A DNA stretch of 6,573 nucleotides. Origin: Kocuria sp. p3-SID1428. GTDB lineage: Bacteria > Actinomycetota > Actinomycetes > Actinomycetales > Micrococcaceae. The position numbers were made by a program, and so were the translations under genes. The notes below the pieces were generated by a model, which was not told where the DNA came from, did no database searches, and was given only the letters and a program-made list of their open reading frames with translations. Every line of letters starts with the position of its first letter. Within the stretch, counting starts at the first letter, position 1. The stretch spans positions 1 through 6,573 of the forward strand of contig NZ_JALXVH010000082.1 of NCBI RefSeq assembly GCF_025149945.1. The letters run 5' to 3'. Below are positions 1 to 6,519 of the stretch, piece by piece.

Positions 1-18
1 GTTCCTTTTCCCCATCGC

Positions 19-74
19 CGAGTGGATACCTGATTGCGCTGAACGGGCTTTTGACGCAACCAGGTATCCACTCG
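19..74 (-). terminator. Distal 20-bp hairpin beyond the exporter gene
   Basis: The arms 19-38 and 55-74 are inverted repeats with 19 of 20 positions matching and a 16-nt loop. This would be a very stable stem in the transcript that runs out of the exporter gene. There is no uridine tract after it, so Rho-independent termination is possible but not shown. High-GC actinobacteria often have terminators without a T-run, which is why the option is kept. Confidence 0.4.
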
Positions 75-106
75 AACCAGGGGAGAGGCTCGGGCTCCTC
101 CCGGGC

Positions 107-162
107 CGAGTGGATACTCAATTGCGATATGAGTGGCCACAACGCAAGTGGGGATCCACTCG
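107..162 (-). terminator. Proximal hairpin beyond the exporter gene
   Basis: The arms 107-126 and 143-162 are inverted repeats with 17 of 20 positions matching. The loop is 16 nt, the same size as in the neighbouring module, and contains a small palindrome (GTGGCCAC, 133-140). It is the first structure met by RNA polymerase after the exporter stop codon at 191-193. It may terminate or stabilise the mRNA, but no T-run is present. Confidence 0.4.
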
Positions 163-190
163 CGAGGGAGAGGGGTGGGCAGACGGCGGG

Positions 191-1897
191 CTACTCGTCG
201 GCGTCGGCGGCGTGGGCAGCTGCGTCCGAGTGTTCGTGGCTCCGGTGGAGGTCCTGGAGCATTGCCTGGCGGGTCGCCTCGCGCTGCTCGTCGGTCTCCC
301 CGTCGATCTCCCAGATCCTGTAGTCGCTCAGCATGGCCTCAGGGCGGGCGGTCACGAACAGGATCACCCCGGGGTAGCTGTCCAGGAGCTCGCGGACGAT
401 GTGGCGTCCCTCGTCATCGAGGCCCACGCTGATGTTCTCCAGCACCAAGAGGGGCGGCTGCCCGTGGAGCGCGCGGGCGAGCTTGAGACGGGTGACATCG
501 GACGGGGACCACCCCGCCGCGTTGTTCTTCAGCTTGGTGCCCAGTCCTCGGTGGAGCCTGCCGACGCGCTTGCCCATCCCAACGCGTTCGAGCTCGCGGA
601 GGACCTCGTCGTCGTCGCCTCCCGGTCGGCGGTAGGTCACGATCCGCCGGATGGAGCCCTGCTCGAGCGGGACGTCCAGGGAGGCGTAGCCCACCAGCTC
701 CCGACTCTCCTTGCGGGGTGCACGGACATAGTCCTTGCCGTCGATCAGCACGTAGGCCCCGTCCTCATCCTGCGGGTTCAGGCTGTCCCCTGCGAGCAGC
801 AGCTGCTGGATGGCCTGATGCGGGCGGGCGGAGTGCTCGGAGACCATGCGGATCCGATCGCCGGGCACGGCGTCGATGTCCGGCAGGGGCGTTCCGTGGA
901 CGGTGAGTCCGCGGACGCTGAGTCCTTCGTGGTCGTCGACGGCCTCGACAGCGCCCTGCTTCCAGGCCCGCTCCCGGCGCTGCTCGGCCCTGCGCAGCTG
1001 GATGGCCTCCTGGAGCACGGGAGCCAGGATTCGGCGGGCGGCCTTGTAGTTCTGCCGGTACTCGACCACGCGGCCCAGATCGGACATCGGCGTGGACATG
1101 ATGCCGAGCAGCGTCATCACGGACGCCACACCGGCGGCGTCGATCACCCCGAGCATGGACAGCAGGACCACCACCACCGTGCACAGCGAGGCGGCGGTGA
1201 CCGTCAGCGCGCGGATGAAGCCCGTGATGCGGGCGCGCTCGACGGCTGACTCCACCACCCGGCTCGAATTGCGGTCCACGGCGTTGAGCTCGCGGGAGAC
1301 CGCGCCGGAGATCCTGATGGACGGTCCGGCGCGCACGGTGTCGGCGATGTGGGAGGACATCCGACCGCGCTGCCGTCGCAGGGAACGGGCGCGCTCGAAC
1401 GCAGCACCGGAGAGCCGCGGGATGGCCGCAGCAGTCAGTGCCAGCGGCACGGTGACAGCCGCGCCAAGGCGCCAGTCGATCACCCACAGCGCGGCAAGGA
1501 CGACCAGCACCAGGGGAAGGCCCGTGGCCAGCGGGACGATGCCCTGGGCGATCCAGTTCCGAACTGCAGTGAGGTCGTTGGAGGCCCGGGTAACGATCAC
1601 CCCCAGCGACTTGTTGCCCCGCTCGCCCAGGATGGCCGATGCGATGAGTCGCCGGCGCTGCTCGTAGACGTAGTCCTGCCCCACCTGCTCGGCCACGATG
1701 CGCTCCATCCACCGGGCCAGCCCGATGCCGAGCACGGACAGCACCAGCAGGAGCACCAGATCCCACTCCGGCTGCCGAGCCGAGAGCACACCGCCGACGC
1801 TCAGCGCCATGGCGATGGCGAACACAGCCTGCAGGACCCCGAGGACCACCAGGGACGCCAGGAGCCACCGGCGGCGTCCTCGCCATACAGGTGGCAT
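191..1897 (-). CDS. ABC-exporter-like protein with degenerate nucleotide-binding domain
   Basis: This 568-residue protein has the half-size ABC exporter layout: a membrane domain (about residues 10-290) followed by a region matching an ABC ATPase domain (about 320-535). Hydrophobic segments lie near residues 11-38, 46-62, 118-160 (a pair) and 228-268 (a pair), as in six-helix type IV exporters. The ATPase half keeps its strand pattern and a D-loop-like VGLD (491-494), but every catalytic motif is altered. The Walker A slot (353-361) has no GxxGxGKS/T and places proline 359 where the lysine should be. The Q-loop glutamine is leucine 407. LSGGQ is WSPSD (463-467). Walker B Asp-Glu is Glu487-Asn488. 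The H-loop histidine is alanine 517. The frame is open throughout, so it reads as a pseudoenzyme, not a pseudogene. The tail is acidic and His/Ala-rich. ATP-driven transport seems unlikely for it alone, and no canonical ABC partner is in the window. It lies 55 nt after the P-loop gene, probably in the same operon. The ATG at 1897 is chosen for its AGGAGG; a TTG at 1936 would add 13 residues. Confidence 0.88.
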   Translation of the reverse strand: MPPVWRGRRRWLLASLVVLGVLQAVFAIAMALSVGGVLSARQPEWDLVLLLVLSVLGIGLARWMERIVAEQVGQDYVYEQRRRLIASAILGERGNKSLGVIVTRASNDLTAVRNWIAQGIVPLATGLPLVLVVLAALWVIDWRLGAAVTVPLALTAAAIPRLSGAAFERARSLRRQRGRMSSHIADTVRAGPSIRISGAVSRELNAVDRNSSRVVESAVERARITGFIRALTVTAASLCTVVVVLLSMLGVIDAAGVASVMTLLGIMSTPMSDLGRVVEYRQNYKAARRILAPVLQEAIQLRRAEQRRERAWKQGAVEAVDDHEGLSVRGLTVHGTPLPDIDAVPGDRIRMVSEHSARPHQAIQQLLLAGDSLNPQDEDGAYVLIDGKDYVRAPRKESRELVGYASLDVPLEQGSIRRIVTYRRPGGDDDEVLRELERVGMGKRVGRLHRGLGTKLKNNAAGWSPSDVTRLKLARALHGQPPLLVLENISVGLDDEGRHIVRELLDSYPGVILFVTARPEAMLSDYRIWEIDGETDEQREATRQAMLQDLHRSHEHSDAAAHAADADE

Positions 1898-1905
1898 TCG
1901 GGGAT

Positions 1906-1911
1906 CCTCCT
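1906..1911 (-). promoter_or_regulatory. Ribosome binding site deciding the exporter start
   Basis: AGGAGG on the minus strand lies 8 nt before the ATG at 1897. It supports that start over the longer in-frame TTG at 1936, which has only a weaker GGGAG upstream. Confidence 0.75.
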
Positions 1912-1952
1912 GCTGGGAGGACACGCGCTCAGTCAATCGGCGCTCCCGCGGC

Positions 1953-3134
1953 TCAGGCGGACTCGGCCGAAGCCGTCGGGTCGACGACGCGGCGCCGCTG
2001 CGGCTCGGCGCGCAGCGCGGTCGCCTCGAGCGGATCCTGGAGATCGAAGGTCCCCACGACGGGGACGTCGAAGACGGAGAGGACCGAGTGCGCCTCGGTG
2101 GTGGCCAGAGGGGAGGAGGTCATGACCCCGGAGGCTGCCGAGACGCGCAGGCCGGCGTCGACCAGCTCGTGGACTCCGGCGCGAGCGCCGAGGGCATCCG
2201 TGGCGGCGAACATCACGTGGTCGATGGTCGCCTGGAAGGTCTCGTCGCGCAGCAGGCGAGCCGTCTCCTCCTGGTAGACGCCGTCGGCGATCTCGACGAC
2301 GACCACGTCCGTCTCAGCCTCGGTGAGAGCATCGACCAGGTTCACGGTCAGGGCGCGCAGCTGCTCCATGGGGGCGCGGAAGGTGGTGGGGAACCCGAAG
2401 TCGGTGAAGTCGAGGACCTTGGAGGCGCCGGCGTCGGCGTAGATCATGGGGTCGTTGCCCGCACCGGTGCCGGTGATCTTGCCGGCACCGACCGTGAGGC
2501 CGCTGTTGACCAGTCCGTTGATCAGGCAGGCCATCATGGTCGACTTGCCGGAGTTCATGGAGGCGCCGAGGACGCCGATGACCTCCGGGCGCCCGGTGCG
2601 CTCACGCCGAGGCCCGGTCACCGGCTCGTTGAGGAACGGCGCAAAGCGCTCGATGGTGACGACGCCACTCTCATCCGCCAGGAGGCCCAGAGGGCGCAGC
2701 CGAGTGGGAGAGGACATCTTGTCGTGGGAGGCGGTCACCTGCCCGGCAATGCCGCCGGCCGCCACCAGATCCACGGGCTCCAGCGAGTCGGGGACATGGG
2801 CCAGGAACTGATCCGCCGCGTAGCGGTTGCCGTAGGCCACCATCACGAGCCGGCCCTCGAAGAGGATCGCCTTGCGCGACTCCGGGGTCTCGATGCGCTT
2901 GTGATTGCCGATGCGGGTGACCTCCGCGATCACGACGTCGCCGGCCTGCGGGTGGACGTCCACGCCGGAGAGCAGGTGGAACCGGGCCGGGTCGTGGGCC
3001 ACGGCGCTGGCCACGTGGCGGGTCGTGTAGCTCGACTGGAAGCTCGCGGGCAGGGGATCCCGGATGATGCGGGCTTCATCGGTCATGGCGGTCTCGCTCG
3101 TCTCGTGGATGCGGGGCAGGGGCTGGGCGGTCAT
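1953..3134 (-). CDS. P-loop NTPase-like protein of unknown function
   Basis: This 393-residue, apparently soluble protein has two parts. Residues 1 to about 175 form a domain I do not recognise, with beta-rich stretches such as GDVVIAEVTRIG (65-76) and a glycine-rich VAAGGIAGQVT (124-134). Residues about 184-370 form a P-loop domain. Its Walker A is intact, GASMNSGKST (190-199), and it has a conserved-looking KITGTGAGND (219-228) and an acidic strand VVVVEIADG (277-285) in the Walker B position. The lysine-serine-threonine site and the KxTG stretch recall the SIMIBI/dethiobiotin-synthetase and MobB group, so nucleotide binding is likely, but the reaction and substrate are unknown. DUF1611 was considered; the motifs I would expect from that family were not clearly present. 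The ATG at 3134 is chosen because GAGAGGA ends 6 nt upstream; an internal ATG at 3086 has a weaker site. It is first in its transcription unit and sits next to the exporter whose own ATPase motifs are lost. Confidence 0.85.
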   Translation of the reverse strand: MTAQPLPRIHETSETAMTDEARIIRDPLPASFQSSYTTRHVASAVAHDPARFHLLSGVDVHPQAGDVVIAEVTRIGNHKRIETPESRKAILFEGRLVMVAYGNRYAADQFLAHVPDSLEPVDLVAAGGIAGQVTASHDKMSSPTRLRPLGLLADESGVVTIERFAPFLNEPVTGPRRERTGRPEVIGVLGASMNSGKSTMMACLINGLVNSGLTVGAGKITGTGAGNDPMIYADAGASKVLDFTDFGFPTTFRAPMEQLRALTVNLVDALTEAETDVVVVEIADGVYQEETARLLRDETFQATIDHVMFAATDALGARAGVHELVDAGLRVSAASGVMTSSPLATTEAHSVLSVFDVPVVGTFDLQDPLEATALRAEPQRRRVVDPTASAESA

Positions 3135-3170
3135 CTCGGGTCCTCTCGGCAGCGGAACGTCGTGAGCACG

Positions 3171-3214
3171 AGATAACCCGACGACGATGAGGTGCGGATG
3201 AACCGCGGATGAGG
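3171..3214 (-). promoter_or_regulatory. Putative promoter with three 11-bp direct repeats (PHO-box-like)
   Basis: On the minus strand three 11-nt units follow each other: CCTCATCCGCG (3214-3204), GTTCATCCGCA (3203-3193) and CCTCATCGTCG (3192-3182). Each has TCATC at the same place. Five nt later comes TTATCT (3176-3171), a weak -10 candidate about 36 nt before the P-loop gene start. Direct repeats at 11-bp spacing near the -35 region are typical of PhoB/OmpR-family activators. The middle unit fits the Streptomyces PhoP consensus G(G/T)TCAYYYR(G/C)G at 10 of 11 positions. The repeats are seen directly; PhoP control is inference. Confidence 0.45.
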
Positions 3215-3225
3215 CAGCTCTCATC
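3208..3225. repeat. Short inverted repeat GATGAG-N6-CTCATC
   Basis: Two 6-nt arms (3208-3213 and 3220-3225) flank 6 nt and overlap the upstream edge of the direct-repeat box. It could be an operator half-site pair, or chance, because one arm is part of the TCATC repeat. Confidence 0.3.
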
Positions 3226-3352
3226 TGGCGCGGCCGACGGATCACGAAGCCCCATCCCAGGGAAGGGACGGCGGCACCGTCCGGATGGTGGAGGCGCCGC
3301 CTCGACGCGAGGACGCGCCCGGGGCCCCTTCCCGGAAGGTGACAGAGCTGAA

Positions 3353-3378
3353 GCCCCGTCCCGCAGAGGGGACGGGGC
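3353..3378 (-). terminator. GC-rich hairpin terminator after the HTTM gene
   Basis: GCCCCGTCCC (3353-3362) and GGGACGGGGC (3369-3378) are a perfect 10-bp inverted repeat with a 6-nt loop. It begins 21 nt after the HTTM stop codon in the direction of transcription. Only a short pyrimidine-rich stretch follows, with no clear T-run. Its position between two units, with a fresh promoter downstream, supports a terminator role. Confidence 0.7.
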
Positions 3379-3399
3379 CTCGAGCGGCAGCGGACGGTC

Positions 3400-4314
3400 T
3401 CAGGGCAGCAGACGAGATACCGGGGGAAGCTGCCGTCCCACCGGGAACAGCGGGAGGTAGGAGAACCCCGAGAGGTTGTACGTGAACCTGATCCCCATCG
3501 ACAGGCGGATGCCCCAGTGCATGCCCAGGGCGGCCAGGGCGAAGACCTGGCCCGTGCGCCGGCCGGCCAGCGCGATCGGGGGCCCGAGCTCGACGAGCAG
3601 CGCCATCGCCGACAGCGCACCGAGCGGGCCTGCGCTGCGGTAGAGGGCCCCTGCCAGGGCAGGGGCCTCGGAGCCGAAGACCTCCTTGCGGATCGCGTCG
3701 GTCGCGACCTGCTCCCGCAGCGTGCTCCCCGACGCCCACGCCCAGCCCTTGGGGCTGCGGACCTTGGCCACTCCCGAGAGGAAGTAGACGGCGACGGTCG
3801 CGATGTTCATGGCCGTGGCGGGAGCGCCGTAGGCGCGATCCAGGACTCTCGGTCGCTGAGGCGCACCGCGCAGGAGGCGATCCGCAGACAGCGCGTCCGC
3901 TGTGGAGGACAGCCCCAGGATGACCTGGTGCATCGTGAGCTGGTTGTCGTTGTGCAGGATCATCCCCCAGGAGTTGCGGTAGGAGAGGGTCCACAGCTGC
4001 AGCAGCGAGTTCAGCGGCCCGGTGATCCGGTGCCCGAGTCCCAGCAGGGTCAGGGCGTTGGTGACCTGCGCGGCGTCGAACAGCGCGTCGGCCACGCGGG
4101 GCGACAGCGGCGCACGCAGGACGCGGACCGGTCCCACCGGCGCGAACTGCTCCGGGTCCTGAGCGTGCAGGGAGCGGAACATCGGCCGACGACGGAGGTT
4201 GCGGAACGCGGAGAAGGCGCCGATGCCGATGCGCAGGACCGCAGGACGCAGGGGCTCCGCGGCGGGCATGAGCGTGTCGACGAGGCGGTGCAGGAACCTG
4301 CTTCGGGCGGTCAT
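3400..4314 (-). CDS. HTTM-family membrane protein (vitamin K carboxylase-like)
   Basis: This 304-residue multi-pass membrane protein belongs by motif to the HTTM family, the membrane domain shared with vitamin K-dependent gamma-glutamyl carboxylase. The segment SWGMILHNDNQLTMHQVIL (115-133), followed by ADALSAD (139-145), is a typical HTTM signature. YFLSGVAKVRSPKGWAW (177-193) resembles the carboxylase region around its catalytic lysine, with Lys184 as the possible equivalent. A C-terminal MHWGIRLSMG (265-274) also fits. It lacks the large lumenal domain of true carboxylases, and no substrate is evident; bacterial HTTM proteins are mostly uncharacterised. Start choice: the ATG at 4314 has AAGGA 6 nt upstream and overlaps the stop of the preceding gene as ATGA, implying translational coupling. 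A longer in-frame start at 4377 would lie inside that gene and is rejected. It is the last gene of its unit, 21 nt before a hairpin. Confidence 0.85.
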   Translation of the reverse strand: MTARSRFLHRLVDTLMPAAEPLRPAVLRIGIGAFSAFRNLRRRPMFRSLHAQDPEQFAPVGPVRVLRAPLSPRVADALFDAAQVTNALTLLGLGHRITGPLNSLLQLWTLSYRNSWGMILHNDNQLTMHQVILGLSSTADALSADRLLRGAPQRPRVLDRAYGAPATAMNIATVAVYFLSGVAKVRSPKGWAWASGSTLREQVATDAIRKEVFGSEAPALAGALYRSAGPLGALSAMALLVELGPPIALAGRRTGQVFALAALGMHWGIRLSMGIRFTYNLSGFSYLPLFPVGRQLPPVSRLLP

Positions 4315-4907
4315 CGTGCGTCCTTCCTGAGGCGGCGGGTGGCGTCCTGGGCCGTCGCGGTCCCGCCCACGGCGCACCGGGCATGGATGGTCTCGGAGCG
4401 GGGGGTGCGCTGCCCCGCGAAGTACTCGTCGAAGACGAAGCGGCTGCGTACGACCTCGACGCGCACGATCCTCGCCTCGCGCTCGATCCGGCGCATGGTC
4501 TCGATCTCGGTGGAGCCGCCGGCCTCCGGAGGCTGCGCCAGGGAGTCGGCGAAGCGCTGGGCGACGGGGACGGCCCTCCCGCTGCGGACATCCCGGGCGA
4601 TCTGCTTGCGCACCTGGTTGAGGCCGCCGGCGCCGTAGTGCGAGTAGTGGGGCAGGATGCGCTCGCCGTCCTCGCTCAGGCCGATCACATGCGGGACGAT
4701 CACCCGGCCCCTGCGGTCCTCGGAGAACATGGGGAAGGTCGACAGGGGGAACGAGTCCTGCTCCATCTTCTGGACGTTCACCGTCGACATGGGGCCGACG
4801 TAGTGGCGGACCGGAGACACCAGCACGGCGGCGAGCCCGGCCAGGCCGGCCAGACGCAGCAGATCTGCGCTTCGGAGAGGCGGGGCGGAGGGTGCGGTGG
4901 TGCGCAT
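4311..4907 (-). CDS. Small membrane-anchored protein paired with HTTM protein
   Basis: I do not recognise a named family. The 198-residue protein has one hydrophobic segment near the N-terminus (about 16-31) preceded by arginines. This suggests a signal anchor with the remaining 160 or so residues outside the membrane. No lipobox cysteine and no clear cleavage site are seen. The outer part contains QDSFPLSTFPMFSEDR (50-65), then a mixed alpha/beta-looking region; Cys178 is the only cysteine. The FPxSTFPMF stretch looks like a conserved feature of small proteins encoded next to HTTM genes, but this is from memory and not tested. Its stop overlaps the HTTM start by 4 nt (ATGA), so the two are probably made in equal amounts and work together. 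The ATG at 4907 has AGGAGA 5 nt upstream. The gap to the oxidoreductase gene is 64 nt. Confidence 0.8.
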   Translation of the reverse strand: MRTTAPSAPPLRSADLLRLAGLAGLAAVLVSPVRHYVGPMSTVNVQKMEQDSFPLSTFPMFSEDRRGRVIVPHVIGLSEDGERILPHYSHYGAGGLNQVRKQIARDVRSGRAVPVAQRFADSLAQPPEAGGSTEIETMRRIEREARIVRVEVVRSRFVFDEYFAGQRTPRSETIHARCAVGGTATAQDATRRLRKDAR

Positions 4908-4971
4908 GGGTGTCTCCTGGGGCGTGGTGCGGCAGGCGGGTGAGCTGGGGACGACGACTGCGGGGAGCAGG

Positions 4972-6450
4972 TCAGGGCGCGAGATCCGCCATGGCCGCGT
5001 GTGCGGCCCAGGCGCCTGGCATGCCGTGGACGCCGGCTCCCGGAGGGGCGGAGGAGGAGGCCAGGTACAGCCCTCGCGGTGCGAGCCGGTACGGGTCGAG
5101 GCTCGGGCGCGGCCGCAGCACGGACTGCAGGCCCGTCATGGCGCCGCCTGCCACGTCGCCGCCGATGAGGTTGGGGTTCCACTGCTCGAGGGCGGCGGGG
5201 TCCGTGCTGCGGCGTTCGAGGATGCGGTCGCGGAACCCGGGGGCGAAGCGCTCGATCTGGGACGCGATGCGCTCGGCGACCTCACCGGGTCGCCGCTCCA
5301 CGTATCCCGCCGGCACATGGGCATAGGCCCACAGGACCACGCGTCCCTCGGCCGGGCCGTGTGCGCGCGAAGGATCGGCCGCCTGCTGCTGGCACACCAA
5401 TACGAACGGTCGTTCTGGTAGCCGTTCCCGGAAGACCTCGGACTCCGCGCGCACCAGCTCCTGAGCGGTGCCCGCGACGTGGACGGTGGTGGCCTCCGCG
5501 ACGCGCGGATCGCTCCACGGCACTGGGCCGTCGAGGAGGAAGTCGACCTTGTAGGCGGCCGCCCCGTGGCGCCACCGGCCCAGCTGATTCCGCACACGCG
5601 GCGGGATCTCCTCGGCGCCCGGCCCGCTCAGGCGCAGCACCTGCGAGGGCGTGAGGTTCAGCAGGACGGCATCGGCCTGCGGCAGCTCCCGCAGATCGGT
5701 GACCCAGTGACCGGTATGCACGCGGCCGCCGTGCGCTTCCAGAACGCTGAGCAGCGCCGCGACGATCGAGCCGGTGCCTCCGCGTGCCACGGGCCAGCCG
5801 CGCGTCATGCCCAGCGCCCCGAACAGGGTCCCGAACGCACCGGTGAGCGGCTGTCCCAGCGGTGTGATCGCATGAGCGGCCAAGCCCAGGAAGAGGGTGC
5901 GCGCGGCGTCGTCGCGGAACAGCGCGCGTGCCATCGCAGCGGCAGGGGGCGCAGAGCGCAGCCCGAAGCGCGCCATGGCCAGCGGGTGCTTCGGCCAGCG
6001 CAGCATGGGCCCCAGGATGTTCTCCAGGTGGGCGTCGAGGCCCTCGACGACGGGGGCGTGCAGAGCGCGCCAGGCGCGGGCGTCGCGTCCCAGGCCCTCA
6101 GCCGTGGAGGCGAGGTCCTGGTGGAGCAGCGCGGCCGGAGCGCCTTCAGCCGGATGCGCCATGGGATAGGCGCTGCGGACCCACTGAAGGCCGTGCTGCT
6201 CCAGGCGCAGGTCCCGGAACACAGGGCTGGCGACGCCGAAGGGGTGCCCGGCGGCGCCCAGATCAACGATCGTGCCCTCGCCGAGCAGCGGGGCGGAGGC
6301 CGCCGCGCCGCCGGGATGCTCGCCGCCCTCGTAGACGTCGACCTCCCAGCTCTCACGGGCGAGCAGTGCGGCGGCCGTGAGGCCGTTGGGCCCCGAGCCC
6401 ACGACAACGGCGCGGGGCGCAGCGTTGCTGCTGTGCCGACGGGCGGTCAT
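4972..6450 (-). CDS. FAD-dependent oxidoreductase, phytoene desaturase-like
   Basis: This 492-residue protein is a flavoprotein of the phytoene desaturase/PYROXD2-like group. The N-terminal dinucleotide-binding fold is intact: GSGPNG (18-23), then VDVYEGGEHPGG (37-48) with Glu41 placed to bind the FAD ribose. The C-terminus has the expected FAD-contact stretch, GLYLASSSAPPGAGVHGMPG (457-476), although the usual glycine after LA is serine. The length is close to the usual 490-540. No carotenoid genes are nearby, so pigment synthesis is not supported; the substrate may be a lipid or other hydrophobic molecule handled with the membrane proteins that follow. The ATG at 6450 is preferred because GGAGG lies 8 nt upstream; the longer frame to 6531 would cross the proposed promoter region. 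It is first in its unit. A run of codons rare in GC-rich genomes (CTA, CCA, CGA, GTA, TTG) falls at residues 344-351. Confidence 0.9.
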   Translation of the reverse strand: MTARRHSSNAAPRAVVVGSGPNGLTAAALLARESWEVDVYEGGEHPGGAAASAPLLGEGTIVDLGAAGHPFGVASPVFRDLRLEQHGLQWVRSAYPMAHPAEGAPAALLHQDLASTAEGLGRDARAWRALHAPVVEGLDAHLENILGPMLRWPKHPLAMARFGLRSAPPAAAMARALFRDDAARTLFLGLAAHAITPLGQPLTGAFGTLFGALGMTRGWPVARGGTGSIVAALLSVLEAHGGRVHTGHWVTDLRELPQADAVLLNLTPSQVLRLSGPGAEEIPPRVRNQLGRWRHGAAAYKVDFLLDGPVPWSDPRVAEATTVHVAGTAQELVRAESEVFRERLPERPFVLVCQQQAADPSRAHGPAEGRVVLWAYAHVPAGYVERRPGEVAERIASQIERFAPGFRDRILERRSTDPAALEQWNPNLIGGDVAGGAMTGLQSVLRPRPSLDPYRLAPRGLYLASSSAPPGAGVHGMPGAWAAHAAMADLAP

Positions 6451-6519
6451 GCCTCTCACCTCCGGTGGCGATCCGCAGGATGCGCGGGACCTGCTGTCCC
6501 TGGACCGCGATGTCCCTCG

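Larger units (their letters stand above)
19..162. repeat. Four-copy 20-nt motif in two inverted-repeat modules
   Basis: Four copies of a 20-nt motif alternate in orientation. Copy A (19-38, +) reads CGAGTGGATACCTGATTGCG. Copy B (55-74, -) differs from A at one position, and copy C (107-126, +) differs from A at three. Copy D (143-162, -) differs from C at three. A/B and C/D form two modules, each 20 nt arm, 16 nt loop, 20 nt arm, separated by 32 nt, so the module period is 88 nt. All copies share CGAGTGGAT at one end and TTGCG at the other. In a minus-strand transcript the single A/B mismatch becomes a U-G wobble, so that stem would be fully paired. The element begins 28 nt beyond the stop codon of the exporter gene. 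No T-run follows either hairpin. It could be a REP/BIME-like dispersed hairpin, a terminator or mRNA-stabilising structure, or a cluster of protein-binding half-sites. The structure is seen directly; the role is unknown. Confidence 0.85.

Noticed and set aside
110..1249. Plus-strand open frame of 379 codons opposite the exporter gene
   Set aside because: It overlaps the repeat element and the exporter coding sequence, and its product shows no motif; it is a GC-driven shadow frame.
191..1897. Exporter gene as a pseudogene
   Set aside because: The reading frame is intact over 568 residues with a strong ribosome site and a retained fold pattern; only catalytic residues are lost.
1698..3176. Plus-strand open frame of 492 codons opposite the P-loop and exporter genes
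   Set aside because: It runs antisense to genes with clear motifs, its product is low-complexity (Gly/Arg/Asp/His-rich) with no recognisable domain, and long antisense frames are expected at this GC content.
3135..3620. Upstream extension of the P-loop reading frame
   Set aside because: The open frame continues to 3620, but that part lies over the promoter, terminator and end of the HTTM gene, and it has no start as good as the ATG at 3134.
3242..4591. Minus-strand open frame of 449 codons in another frame over the HTTM gene
   Set aside because: Its product is Pro/Arg/Ala-rich with no motif and it crosses the terminator hairpin and the HTTM gene.
3517..4638. Plus-strand open frame of 373 codons opposite the HTTM and anchored-protein genes
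   Set aside because: The product is arginine/glutamine-rich low-complexity sequence, while the minus strand has coherent membrane proteins with good ribosome binding sites.
4972..6450. Carotenoid biosynthesis cluster
   Set aside because: The flavoprotein resembles phytoene desaturases, but no phytoene synthase, cyclase or prenyl transferase is present in the window.
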